Part shown: positions 1-11,853 of the stretch, in pieces
Position numbering within the stretch: the first letter of the stretch is position 1
How the letters are laid out: the number at the start of each line of letters is the position of its first letter
Source of the DNA: Heterotrichella gracilis
Taxonomy: Eukaryota > Sar > Xanthophyceae > Tribonematales > Xanthonemataceae
DNA length: 64,000 bases
Direction of reading: 5' to 3'
Assembly: GCA_032358255.1 (NCBI GenBank)
Contig: JAULBX010029046.1
Span: 1-64,000, forward strand
The notes under the pieces: generated by a model
Told to the model about the DNA's origin: nothing
Seen by the model: the letters and a program-made list of their open reading frames with translations, nothing else
Database searches by the model: none
Made by a program: the position numbers and the translations under genes

Positions 1-24
1 CACCCCCCACCTCCCCCCTCCCAG

Positions 25-3000
25 CTGGGCGGCAAGGGCGCTAACCTGTGTGAGATGGCGCGCATTGGCCTCAACGTGCCACCTGGCATGACCATCACCA
101 CGGAGGTGTGCCGCGAGTTCTACCGATCGGGCAAGCGCCTGCCAGATGGGCTGTGGGAAGAGGTCCTTGAGGGTCTGCGCCAGGTGGAGGACGCCTTTGG
201 GGCCAAGTTTGCCGACCCAGCCAACCCGTTGCTGCTGTCCATCCGCTCAGGAGCCGCGGTAAGTGAATCCCCCTACCTTCATTACCAAAGGTGAACACCC
301 TTCTTGTACCCTAACCTACACCTCTTGTACCCTTCTTGTACCCTAGAATACCCTTCTGTACCATAGCATACCCCAGCCAACCCGCTGCTGCTGTCCATCC
401 GCTCAGGAGCCGCGGTGAGGGGCATACCTAATTGTACCCTAGCGTGTGGAACCTGCCTTGCGTACCCTCCCCACACCTAATGGTGAGCTGCCCTGTCGAG
501 CATACCTTCTGTACCCTCAGAAATGGACGACCAATTTGGGTGATCATTGAGTGTGGAATTGGTATATGTTAATGCAGCAAAGCCTGCCTCTAGTTTTGAT
601 TAGCAATCCCCACAGCCCAACTTCAGGTCTGGCGACACCGGTGTACTCCACCTTGCATATGTCCCCATATCAATGTGTGTGTGTACATCGTGGTTACACA
701 CTCCCCTCCTACCTTTCAAATCTCCTCCCATGCAATGTTGGATAAACTGCTCAAACCCCCCTCCCTTGCCTCTCATCCCCCCCTTGCTCCCCCACGCACA
801 GCTGTCCATGCCAGGCATGATGGACACCGTGCTCAACCTGGGCCTCAACGATGACGTCGTCCAGGGCCTGGCCGCACGCTGGGGTGAGCGCTTTGCCTAC
901 GACAGCTACCGCAGGCTTCTGGACATGTTTGGAGACGTGGTGCTGGGGCTGGACCACAGGCTGTTTGAGGAGCAGATGGCGGCGCTCAAGGTGGGGAAGG
1001 GGATGCATGCCTGCAAGCGCTTTTTTTATGGATCCCAAGCTGTTGCTGGAGGGATCCCAAGCTGCTCCGGAGCTGTTGCTGAACCTTCAGTTGCATCTTG
1101 GCTTTAGGAGTTTGTTTGGCTTGTGACTCTACGCTATCCACATGGTACCAACCCTTTTTGTAAGTTTGAGTAGAATGACCACCGGTGATACCTTGCGTGA
1201 GGCCTGTCCTCAGCTCCTCTTTCCTCCTCTCTCCTGTCCCCATTAACCGCATCCGCTCCCTCCTCCCCTTTTCCAGGAGCAGCGCGGCCTCAAATATGAT
1301 GTTGAGATGACAGCTGACGATCTAAAGGAGCTGGTGCAGCGCTACAAGAAGGTGTACCTGAGCCAGGGGGTTGCAATTCCGGAGGACCCCTATGAACAGA
1401 TGCGCCTGGCAATCAGCGCGGTGTTCGGGTGAGGCCACATGTGGATGGGTTTAGGGTATAGGGTGTAGGGTTTTGGCCACATGTCTTCCATTTGCCTATC
1501 ATGATTTGGCACCATGTGCAATGCTCAAGTTGACGCTGTAGTATTGGATGCCACGCTGCAATGCATGGTACTGGCTCAACAGCCATGTGGCACCACATGA
1601 GTCATGTCACATGACCATGTCAATGCTTATCAGCTGCTGCTGCTGGCCTACACAATATGGCAACACAATGTATGGTATATTGTATTGAAAATGGAGATCT
1701 GCCGCAAGTAGGATAGAAATCATGGCCTTCCCCTATGTGTTGTTTTGATTGCTTCTATCCTACTGCGGCAGTTTTCCCATCCTCCCCGCCCATCCTCTCC
1801 GCCCCCGTGCATTAATCCCCGCCTCCCCCTGCCGCAGCTCCTGGAACACCCCCCGCGCAGTCAAGTACCGTGAGATCAACCGCATCAGCGGCCTGCGCGG
1901 CACCGCTGTCAACATCCAGTCCATGGTGTACGGCAACCTCAGCGACCGCAGCGGCACGGGTGTGTGCTTCACGCGCAACCCCTCCAACGGCACCAAGGAG
2001 CTCTTTGGGGAGTACCTGTGCAATGCGCAGGGGGAGGATGTGGTGGCGGGTGAGTGGGCTGGTGTTTGACCGTAGACAGAGCTCTGTCAAACGTACACAT
2101 GTACATGGTGCTGCTCTCTGTCCACATGTGGCACTGCAGTCTTGATAGCAAAACAGCAACATTGGTTAACCAACGAGGGTGCGCCCCCATGTACCATTGG
2201 CATCAAATAAATGTGTGCTTACCACACCTCATCTCAAGGATGAGGTTTAAGGGTTTAAATTTTGGTAAATGGTTGCTTTTGCTACTCCTCAGCTGCAGTC
2301 GAACCCGTTAGTTCAATTTGGCCCCTTCCCCTCCCCTTCATTTTATTATTTATTGGGTCCCCTCCCCTCTTCCCTGCAGGTATCCGCACCCCCCTGCCAG
2401 TCTCCCAGATGGCTGACAAGTTCCCCCAGGCCTACACCGACCTGGTGCACAACACCAACCTGCTTGAGAACCACATGAAGGACATGCAGGACTGCGAGTT
2501 CACGGTGCAGGAGGGGCGCCTATTCATGCTGCAGACGCGCAACGGCAAGCGCACGGGAGCGGCGGCGCTCAAGATCGCGGTGGATATGGTCAAGGAGGTG
2601 GGTGGGGAGGCCCTTTTAGGGTTTAGGTGTGGTGCGTAGGGTATGGTGGTGAGGTGTGCTGGAGATTGCTGTGAATGTAGTCTAGTAAGGCAGAAAGCCC
2701 TTGCTAGGGTCTGGAATGGGGTGGTTGATAGGTAGGAGCCCTTAGCTCTCGATTCTCGAGATGATTCAACCCATCTGGTCTAGGAGGCAGGTAATTGCTT
2801 TCCCATGATTCTGTTGGTGTTGGACGTTGGTGACCGGCTAAAATACACACTGTGAAATCAGACCTTGCCCTACAACCCTTGCATGAACCATTCCGCAGGG
2901 TTTCTTTGGCGAGAGCGAGGCTGTGCTGATGGTTGAGCCGCGCCACCTGGACCAGCTGCTGCACCCCCAGTTTGAGGACACCAAGAAATACGCGCCAGAT

Positions 3001-6000
3001 GTGGTGGCCACGGGCCTGGCTGCCTCCCCGGGGGCTGCTGTGGGGCGCATTGTGTTCACGGCTGAGGAGGCGGAGAGGTGGAAGGAAAGGGGGGAAAAGG
3101 TATGGATGGATGAGAGGGGATGGAAAATCAAGGATGGGTCATTGGCAATCCATCATCCATGCCATGCCAGCGGCTGCAGAAGGATGGTGCCATTTCAGGC
3201 AGCATCCGCCCACACCATTCCATTGCTCATCCACTCACAGTACCCTCCCTCGACCCTTTAAGAATCAACTTAAAAAGAATTATAATCTTAGAAATTGCCC
3301 TATTGCCCCGCAGGTCATCCTGGTGCGCATAGAGACCAGTCCTGAGGATGTTGGAGGGATGCACGCTGCGCAGGGCATCCTCACTGCCCGGGGAGGCATG
3401 ACCTCCCACGCGGCAGTGGTGGCGCGCGGGTGGGGCAAGCCCTGCATCTGCGGGTGCGACGCAATCTCCATCGAGACCAATGCTGGCAACAAGATGCGGC
3501 TACGCATCGGGCAGCTGGCACTGGAGGAAGGGGATTGGATCAGCTTGAATGGGACCAGCGGGGAGGTCGTCAAGGGGCAGCAGCCGCTGAAGCGGGCAAG
3601 CCTGTCAGGTGGGACCCAGTGTGATGGATGGTGAAAACCCTTGTGTAGGGTTTTGCTTGCACGATGGTGCAGAAAGCTTGTCTGCACATCACTGGACACA
3701 ACGGCGGCTTGAAGTCCATTTCTGTTGACCTTACATCATTTAAGGCAAGCAATGAACCAAGCATGCCCAACTTCCCCCTTGTCACTGCAGTCCTTTTGCC
3801 TCCCATTGCCTGGCAGTGCTCACTGTCTCCATGAAATGGTATCAAGGCTTTTTGACATGAATTCAACACTGCAGGCGAGCTGGGCCTGTTCATGAGCTGG
3901 GTGGACAAGCAGCGGCGCCTGCAGGTGCTGACCAACGCAGACACCCCAGAGGACGCAATCATTGCGCGCGAGAACGGGGCCCAGGGCATCGGTCTGTGCC
4001 GCACCGAGCACATGTTCTTCAGCAGCCACGACCGCATCGACGCCATGCGCCGCATGATCGCCGCGGAGGAGCTCAACATCAAGGGGAAGTGAGTGAAGGA
4101 GGGGAGGGAGGGGAGGGAGGGGAGGGAGGCGGCCCTGCTGCGGCGCCTGTGCCTGTGGCGGCGGCATCCATATGTTGCCGTGCCACGCTAATCGGACAAG
4201 CTCTTCTCTTGAGTGAATCCTTTGTACCTGAAGGACTCTGTACCTTGATTGGTTCATCAACGCAAAGGCAAATTAAGAAGGTTTAAAACGTTTATTTACT
4301 CCTATGCGCTTGCCCATGTCAACCCATGCCATGGCAGTGCACTTTTCCGATGCCATGTGCCACAAATCCCCGTTTTTTACCAATCCCAACTCGACCCCTC
4401 CCCGCACCCCAGGGATGAGGCCTTGGAGGAGCTGAAGGACTTCCAGCGCAGGGACTTTGAGGGCATCTTCCGCGCAATGGACGGCCTGCCCGTCACCATC
4501 CGCTTGCTTGACCCCCCCCTGCATGAGTTCCTGCCAAAGGAGGGTGCGGCGCTAGAGAGCCTGTGCTCCGAGCTCAGCTCACAGTACACCTCCACCCCTG
4601 ACACACTGGTGGGTTTAGGGTTCAGGGATTAGGGTTTAGGGTACATGCTACAGTTACACTGACAGTAGAAAGCGTCCCTGACTTCAATAGCTGGTTGCCG
4701 TGTGCGTCCCTAAAGGCACACATATGGGACACCAAATATACAATTTTATGATACTTAGAGTGAGTCTACCAGGGTACTGACTACTATGTGCAGTGTCCCT
4801 CTCAAACTTGCAACTATTGGGTACCACTGTTTTGCACAGGTTTTCTTAATACTCACCAGAAGGGAGCATGCTGCAGCATGCTTGACAAACCGCTGTCTAT
4901 TGCAAACACGCTTTGGCATGACCTCCTCAGAATGTTTTTGACAAGGGAAAAGCAACATTTGTTCCATTGCCACAGAGCGTTGAGGTGATGAAGGCCAAGC
5001 TGCACAAGCTTGAGGAGGCAAACCCTATGATGGGGTTCAGGGGCTGCCGCCTGGGAATCGTGCACACCGACATCACAGAGATGCAGGTAGGGGTGGCTCT
5101 TGCATCTCCTGCTGTGGTTCATGCAAGGCAATGCTGTTATTGCGGCAATCATGACCTCTTGATCCAGGATCTAGTCGCCTTGCCTAATGTTTACGGCCCA
5201 AGTTGGACATGTTGAACATGACTTGACTCCACACCAGCACACTACTATACACACTGGGAACCAAACGCCAAACACCATAACAGCTACATAGTCACAGGTT
5301 TGCTCATCTACAGACATTACTGAATCTCCCCACCTCCTCCTTCCACCCAGGTTGCCGCCATCCTTGAGGCCGCTGTGAACGTGTCTGCTGAGGGTTGCCG
5401 CGTGCACCCCCACATCATGGTGCCCCTGGTGGGCATCCTGGAGGAGCTGGAGGCGCAGGTGGAGGTCATCAAGCAGACCGCGGAGGGGGTGTTTGCCGCC
5501 AAGGGGCGGGCAGTGGAGTACTCCTACGGCACCATGATCGAGGTGCCACGTGGCGCGCTGCAGGTGAGGGATACGCTGAATTTAATGCACCATGCGCATG
5601 ACATTTTATTAGCAAAAGTGCCAGGTTTGAGGGGAGGTATGCAATGGGTAGTGAGCATGAACAGGGCGGCCTTGGTGCTAGCTGCGCAGCAGAATATGCT
5701 CCATGCGCATGTTAAGCTGAGGGTTGGTCCGGCACGGGCACTGTCACCCTTACTGACTGTCTAAATATGCATTGAATCTCTGCCACCTCGCTCTTGTCCA
5801 GGCTGGCAAGCTGGCCAAGGTTGCGCAGTTCTTCAGCTTTGGGACCAATGACCTCACGCAGATGACCTTTGGCTTCTCCAGGGATGACGCAGGGAAGTTC
5901 CTCCCCTTCTACGTCAAACATGTGAGTGGTCCCTGGAGCATGCACAGTCATGACAAAACCTTTGTGAACATATTCTGAGATTTTCATTAATTTGTAATCA

Positions 6001-6956
6001 GGTATAATAGAAAATTGCGTGGCCTCTAACCATCTGGTTCTGGAACCAGAACGCACACACACCTGCAGTCCACTCCAGGAATGGGTGACTATAGTTGTAC
6101 CCTAAGCTATATGCATGTGCATTCCATTGAGTCACAGAAGGTCTGCATGCGCGGGCCCCAATTTTGTGGTGAAACTGTTGACATCCACTAGATGGTGACC
6201 GGAACCCTAAACCCTAAAGCCTCCGCATTGCGCAGGGCATCCTCCCTGCCGATGTGTTCCAGGAGGTGGATCAGGAGGGGGTTGGGGAGCTGATTCGCAT
6301 TGCGGTGGAGCGCGGAAGGGCAACCAACCCCGAACTGCAGATTGGCGTGTGCGGTGCGTGGCGGATGGGGGATGGGGGGCTTTGGGCATACAGTGCACGT
6401 TGGGGCAAGGCGCATGGGGCGTACAGTAGGAACGCAAAGTGGATGCATGCGAGGACATATGCCTTGCTTAAATTTGCAGGAACAGCTAGGAAAAACGAGC
6501 AATTGTTTTTAGCACAAATCTTGTACAATGGTCTTTCAATAACATTGCGCTAGTGCTCCCTGGTGGCGCTGGTTGGCCAGGGTAAAAGCGCCGGTATCCA
6601 TGCCAGTGCTACGTGCATAAGCAAGATGTGCAGCCCCACGCCATCCCAGGCACTATGGCCTGGCCTAGCACTGTAAGGGGCACGTCTGTGTGTAATTATC
6701 ATGTGAGCATGCAGGGTACCCAATCAATTATCTCCTTTGATTCAAACCCTCAACCCTCAACCCCAAACATGCCATACCTGTGTGTGCAGGCGAGCACGGA
6801 GGGGACCCCACCTCGGTGACCTTCTTCAACACCCTGGCCATTGACTACGTGTCCTGCTCCCCCCTGCGCGTGCCCATCGCCAGGCTGGCAGCCGCACAGG
6901 CAGCCATCAAGCAAGCAGACACCAAGGGGAATGGCCTGGAGCACTGCCAAGACTAG
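25..6956 (+). CDS. PPDK: Pyruvate, phosphate dikinase (5' end cut by window edge)
   Basis: Interconverts pyruvate + ATP + Pi and phosphoenolpyruvate + AMP + PPi, in plastid or cytosol. Fourteen exons join in frame: 25-258, 802-990, 1277-1428, 1838-2049, 2380-2597, 2899-3099, 3314-3608, 3875-4088, 4413-4608, 4976-5086, 5351-5563, 5802-5921, 6236-6353, 6790-6956, giving 879 visible residues. It opens at [11 protein letters not shown], the start of the ATP-grasp domain, so only about 30 residues plus any transit peptide are missing. The swivelling phospho-domain motif [18 protein letters not shown] holds the phosphocarrier His (visible residue 434), with Thr two residues before it, the position targeted by the PPDK regulatory protein in plants. 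The C-terminal barrel shows [17 protein letters not shown] and GVCGEHGGDP, whose catalytic Cys (visible residue 824) lies at the exon 13/14 junction. All key residues are present. A plastid location is likely but the targeting sequence is outside the window. Confidence 0.97.
371..417 (+). repeat. Copy of the end of PPDK visible exon 1 inside its intron
   Basis: About 45 bp repeat the last 44 bases of the upstream exon and its donor (215-260) almost perfectly; one C/T difference and a gtaagt-to-gtgagg donor change are visible. Using this second donor would read through an in-frame stop at 292-294, so it should not code. Confidence 0.9.
1447..1475. repeat. Degenerate TTTAGGG-like repeat, PPDK intron
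   Basis: Four degenerate telomere-like units start about 20 bases after the exon 3 donor. Similar units sit in PPDK introns at about 2611-2640, 4614-4642 and 6205-6218. Confidence 0.7.
4614..4642. repeat. TTTAGGG-like repeat next to a splice donor
   Basis: Four imperfect units of the plant-type telomere motif begin five bases inside the PPDK intron that follows the exon ending at 4608. Confidence 0.8.
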
Positions 6957-7613
6957 GAGGGGGAGGAGGGGATTTAGCACCGGGCAGAGCTGTGCACAGG
7001 GCAAGTGCTATACTACGCACGTGTGGCTCTTCAACTAAATGATGCATGTAGTCATTGTTGATATAGTTTTGATCAAAGCTGCTTGAGCTTCGCAATGCGT
7101 ATCATAAGCAGCGTTGGATACAGCCGCATTGACCTTCAAGGCATGGCAAATTTAGATCGTCAATGTGGGTCACATTTTTGAGAAAGGCAGATCGATTTTG
7201 GAACGCGTGTAGGTTGTAGATCCTAATAATAAAATGTGCACTAATTTTGGAGTATGCATTTGTCACCTGGATTGAGCTTGCAAAATGATTACAGACGAAC
7301 CCTTGTTTATGAAAGCGGCGGCGTCACCTAGCCTAGGCTTTGCTCCTTACATGTTAGTCTCCACCTCAATGTCACGGTACAATGCATGCGTGCAACATTG
7401 CATCAGAAGACTTGTTGAAACTCTAACCACTGCGCATTGACAGTGTCAACATCCGTTGATTGCCGTATTGTGCTTACGGAATGTGCTGCAGCCTATGGTA
7501 TTGGAAAGCATATCTGTTACATTATTGCACTAGGTGATCCCCGTGCACATATATGGGGAATATATATGTAGCCCAAGATTAAAAGCTACTAGTACTAGTT
7601 GCATATTGCAGGT

Positions 7614-7618
7614 TGTAA
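7614..7618 (+). terminator. Candidate TGTAA poly(A) signal for PPDK
   Basis: First clear TGTAA on the sense strand after the PPDK stop, implying a 3' UTR of about 660 bases. TGTAA is the usual chlorophycean signal; use here is inferred. Confidence 0.3.
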
Positions 7619-7656
7619 ATCATTGCAATTTATATAAATCATTGCAATTTATATAC
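7617..7656. repeat. Tandem pair of 20-bp AT-rich units
   Basis: The unit AAATCATTGCAATTTATAT occurs twice in a row in the spacer after PPDK. Confidence 0.7.
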
Positions 7657-8371
7657 TAACAGTATTGCAAGGTTGGATTTAAAAAATTTAGTCACTGTAC
7701 TATGTTCGCAATACAACGGTGCTGCATTGCGAAATTAGTTTCTCAAAGTTCAAGTCATTGACCAGATTGCATCGAATGACTTGCTGAGCCAGGCCCGGTC
7801 TGTAGTAAAGTCATCGACGGTGTGGCGTGATGTCACAGAGGAAGATATGCAGTACCATACAGGCTGTTACACACAGGAAATTTTAGAGTGAGGTGCAACG
7901 ATCACAGCGTCAGATTCTGAAAGCTGGCGAGGTATTTCAAAAAGTCCAATTCAAGTTTGAAATATTCACCGTCACTCAGTCTGATAACGTAGCCTAGTGT
8001 CAGGCAAATTTTTCTAACATGATACTGCCAAACTTTATAAAAATAGCTGTTGGTTTTGCGGTGCTGAATCTTCATAGCAGTTCAGGCTGAGGTAGCCATT
8101 GCATATCTTCAAACAATGTACAATACTTGGTTCAAATGATCGCTAGTCAGGGCACCAGGGGATCATCAGGGTACTACTGACAGTGTAACGAGCAAATACA
8201 TAGCTTGACAAGTGTTTGAATTGGAGCCTGGCATGCCACACTACGGAACCTCAAGGCCCTCCAGAACAATGCTCAGCCTGAGGCTACTGATATGAATCTA
8301 AACGGTACCACAGCACCACTATGCGCAGCCCAATTGCTGCTTATCACGAAACTTGGCCGCAATTCCGCCCT

Positions 8372-10571
8372 TCAGCCCTGTGCCCCCTCCATGCTGAACC
8401 CTGCAGCCTGGGCCTGCGCCAGCTGCTGCTGTGGGACCTGCTGCTGGATCTGGGGTGCGCAGATGGTGAAGGCGGTGGTCTGGGTGAAGGTCTGCGCGAC
8501 GTTGACCGGGCCAGCGATGGCAAAGGCAGAGGCAAAGGCAAAGGCGACCGCGGTACAGTTGCCGTTCTGGGCGATGGTGACGACGGCGGACACGGCTGCC
8601 GCTGCTGCAACGCCGCCTTGGGCAATGGCGAAGCCAAAGGTCTGCAAGTTGGGAAAGAAAGGGAGTGAGTCACAGTGTATAGTTGAGATGGGAACTGGGC
8701 AGCATCAGCAAGTTTTGTCATTCCATACCATGATTGTCACTCACCCCGGGTAGCAAATGGAAAGTGTGCGTGCTATACACTGCGTGTTTTGAATCATCAG
8801 TGCATGTCATGTGCAGTGCCCCACGACTGAGGGGCACCCAATGAGGCACGTACACATAGATGACATACATTCGAGCAATAACTTGTTCACATACATGGCG
8901 CTTCCAATGTAGGGTCTACGGTCAGGAGTCTGTGATGCAGCCGCATTGTCAATCATTGCCCACGAGCATGTCATGAGTGTTCCCTGAAGGCTAGATCTTA
9001 CCGATGCAAAAGCCTGGGCGTTGCTGCCTGAGGTCTGGATGAGTGCGGACGTGAATGCGCTGGCTACCGCCTGGCCGTTACCCGCCTGAGCCGCTGCATT
9101 GGCCATCACCTGGACCACGGACTGGCTGTTGCTGCCGCCTGCAGGCATGTAGATATGAAGTCAGTACTCAGGTACTAGCTGTTGAGGGCTGGGCTGAATG
9201 GGTGAATCCGGTTGCATTTGCCAGCGACTCGTGGCCCGGCGGCGTGGGGCTTTAAATGGTGAGGTGATTAATTACATGGTCCATTATGAGTTATGGCCCA
9301 GAACAATCATTGCACTAAGCCTTGCGTTGCTGTCCTTGATCAACAGGTGCATTGCTTCGATGCTGACTATACATTTTTCCTGAGATCCATAATGAACATC
9401 TATCAGGTCACTACATTAATGCGGTCATTAAATCTGCACTGATGGGTTCCCACCAACTATTTGCCATGTAAACTCACTTGTGATTGCGCTGGTGAAGGCG
9501 TTGGTGACTGCCTGCGTGTTGCCCCCCTGTGCCGCCTGGGCCATGGCACCAGCAGCGGCATCCACCAATGAGGAGTCACCGCTCGCCAGTGTGGAGGTGA
9601 AGGTCTGCGCAAAGGCATTGCTGTTTTGGCCAGCAGACTGGGCCAGGGCGCTTGCAAAAGACTGCGCGATGGTGTTCTTGTCCCCGCCAGAGCTGATGGC
9701 GCGTGTGGCAGTCTGCACTAGTGCTTGGGACTGCCCACCTGAAGAGAGGTAGTGACAAACATACCATGGTTACACATTGCAGCATGGTGTGCGCATGACA
9801 CTGGCAAACAGTCTGTTTTTGATGATAAATCATGCTGGGTCCTGAAATGCACAGTGATCATTGCATGGGGCCTATCCTATGGGGCATGGGGCCTAGCCTA
9901 GCCTGTCGGACAGCGATGCGCAGGCCAGACCAGGCTGAATGGAACAGATTCAACGAGGTTGCAATTAAAAGCAAATGACTAGGCATGCATGCTGTCTAAC
10001 CAACCACCTCAGAACAGGATGTCACACTGCAGAACTGCAACTGCCCACATGGGCAGATCATGATGAAGCACTTACTTGCAATTGCCTGGGTGAAGGTTGA
10101 GGTGAGGGCCTGGCCATTTCCAGCCCTGGCCAGAGCAATCGAGGCAGACGAGGCCATGGCGATGTTGTTGCCAGCCAGGGCAGAGCTGAGGGTATCGGCT
10201 GAAGACATGGGCTGCTGCTGCTGCTGCTGCTGACCGAAGTTCTGACCCTGGTTGCCATTGCCCTGGCCGTTGGTCCGAGAGTTCCCCTGACTGTTGGAGT
10301 TGCCGGCAGCAAAGTTCTGGTCGAGAGGAGGAGGGGGAGGAGAAGAATCAGTCCTACCTTGCTGGTTGCCACCGTTGAACCCATTCTGGCCGAAGTTCTG
10401 TGGGAAGTTGGAGTTTGCGTTTCCAATGTTGCCATTCCTGTTAAACTGCCCATTGCCCCTGTTGTTGCCGAACTGGGCAGCTGCGGGCCCCACCAAGCAC
10501 CATGCCATCAGAAGTGCAGCCATTAGCACCAGAGTGGTGTGCTTGCAGCTGGAGGAGGGAGAGCGAGCCAT
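8372..10571 (-). CDS. Secreted Ala/Ser/Gln-rich silk-like repeat protein
   Basis: Four exons (10571-10076, 9738-9478, 9138-9002, 8641-8372) give 387 residues. The ATG at 10571 is chosen over one 24 bases upstream because it opens a textbook signal peptide: basic start, hydrophobic core LVLMAALLMAWCLV, likely cleavage after AAA-32. Residues 33 to about 120 are Gly/Asn/Gln-rich with a Pro run and a Gln run. The rest is four to five imperfect units of about 43 residues, each with a core like GNGQAVASAFTSAL and mostly starting Ser-Gly; exon 2 holds two units. The last exon is more hydrophobic, has two Cys, and ends in a Gln-rich tail. Two introns are phase 1 and fall on unit boundaries. The style recalls spider-silk repeats (poly-Ala/Ser/Gln helices), but no homology is claimed. 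Extracellular matrix or cell wall is a plausible site; function unknown. Confidence 0.75.
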
Positions 10572-11853
10572 GGTGGGCGAACAACTGCTGAACAAAAGTG
10601 CGGCCTGAGAATTTCAAAAGTTGGCAACGGTGACACTGTTGTAAGGCAGTGACCGTCCCTCAGGCTGGTGGGCCACACAAAAGACCAATAAACCACTTCA
10701 CAAACTTCAAACAGTTTCTTGCAGTGCGTGAGGCTTTTAAGTGCAACAAGGGTTTGGGTGCAGGCAAGTTGGCAACAGGGCAAGTTGGCAAGACTGGATG
10801 AGGGAAGGCAGGAGGTTTTGATACTGTGCGAGCCAAGGCGTGGCTTAATATACATTTTCTGGCCTGCAACATCTGCGCCGCGGCCTCCGAGTCAGGAAGA
10901 ACATACCTTACAACGCGGCCCCGCTGCGCCGCAGTCTGACACCCGCGGTTGTCAGTGACCCACAACCTGCCTTTTTGGGTGATACTCGAAGGACCATTGG
11001 AGTCTGACTCTTTTTTGGCACCCTGAACGGTAATGGGTCCAATGAATCGAGTCGGACGGTTCAGTCGGGCATAGCAAATGCACCGCGCGAAGGAAGCCTG
11101 CTCAGTGGCGGATTGCCCAATTGGACCTTCCAAAAAATGACAGCTGGTCTGGAAGCTGTCCTGGACTGCCCACTAATGAACTGCTCAAGGCCAAAGGCTG
11201 CACATTGAACTTCAAGGGCACTTCAGATGGCATGGAGTGAATCAGAGCATTTAGGGTAGGAGCTGGAGGTCATGGACAGTCTACAATGCCAATGGCTGCC
11301 GCATGGGATGGCATAATCATCCAATGCCAGTACTGTCACATACACACCATGTTACTACAGAAGTGACTACCGCGCGCAAGCTGAACTTCTGCAATGCTAC
11401 ATTGAACGCTCAATGTTTAAAGTTCTCTGTCACTGTGACTGCTGCAGCAGCTGAGCAATCAACCAGTGCACTTGGAAGGTGCAGCTATTGATGGCATGAG
11501 GATGATTGAATTTCAAAACGTTCAGTCAACTTTGAGTAATGGAGTGGACCCATCTCGTCTTGATGTCACCCAATGGGAAGGACAACAAGTACGGCTTGAG
11601 GCCCGTGCTTCATCCCCACATCACGTGCCATGCATGCACCCTGCTATGTTCCCATATCCACATGGATGCCTGAACCCAAAACCCTAGCAGGCCACATGAT
11701 CGTATCAACCCCACCCAGCCGCATGATGCATACCACAGCAAGAGCGCCCCCATCTCTGAGCACGCAGGCACCATATCCACCCTACAATCCCAACCCCCCA
11801 CAATCCCCCCCCACTGACCCTCCCCACAACCCCCCTCCCCTCCCCTCTCACGC
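10572..11853. other. Promoter side of silk-like gene and 3' flank of BRE1
   Basis: Upstream of the silk-like gene an AT-rich TATATT-like patch lies near 10848-10855 on the minus strand. No coding exon is recognisable. The 11000-11800 part is probably BRE1 3' UTR and spacer. Confidence 0.4.

Larger units (their letters stand above)
6957..8371. other. PPDK 3' flank and convergent spacer
   Basis: PPDK (+) and the silk-like gene (-) converge here. The stretch is AT-richer than the flanking genes and has no credible coding exon. It holds a tandem pair of 20-bp units at about 7617-7656. A TGTAA at 7614-7618 could serve PPDK. On the other strand TGTAA reads at about 7866-7870, some 500 bases past the silk-like stop. 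Confidence 0.6.
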
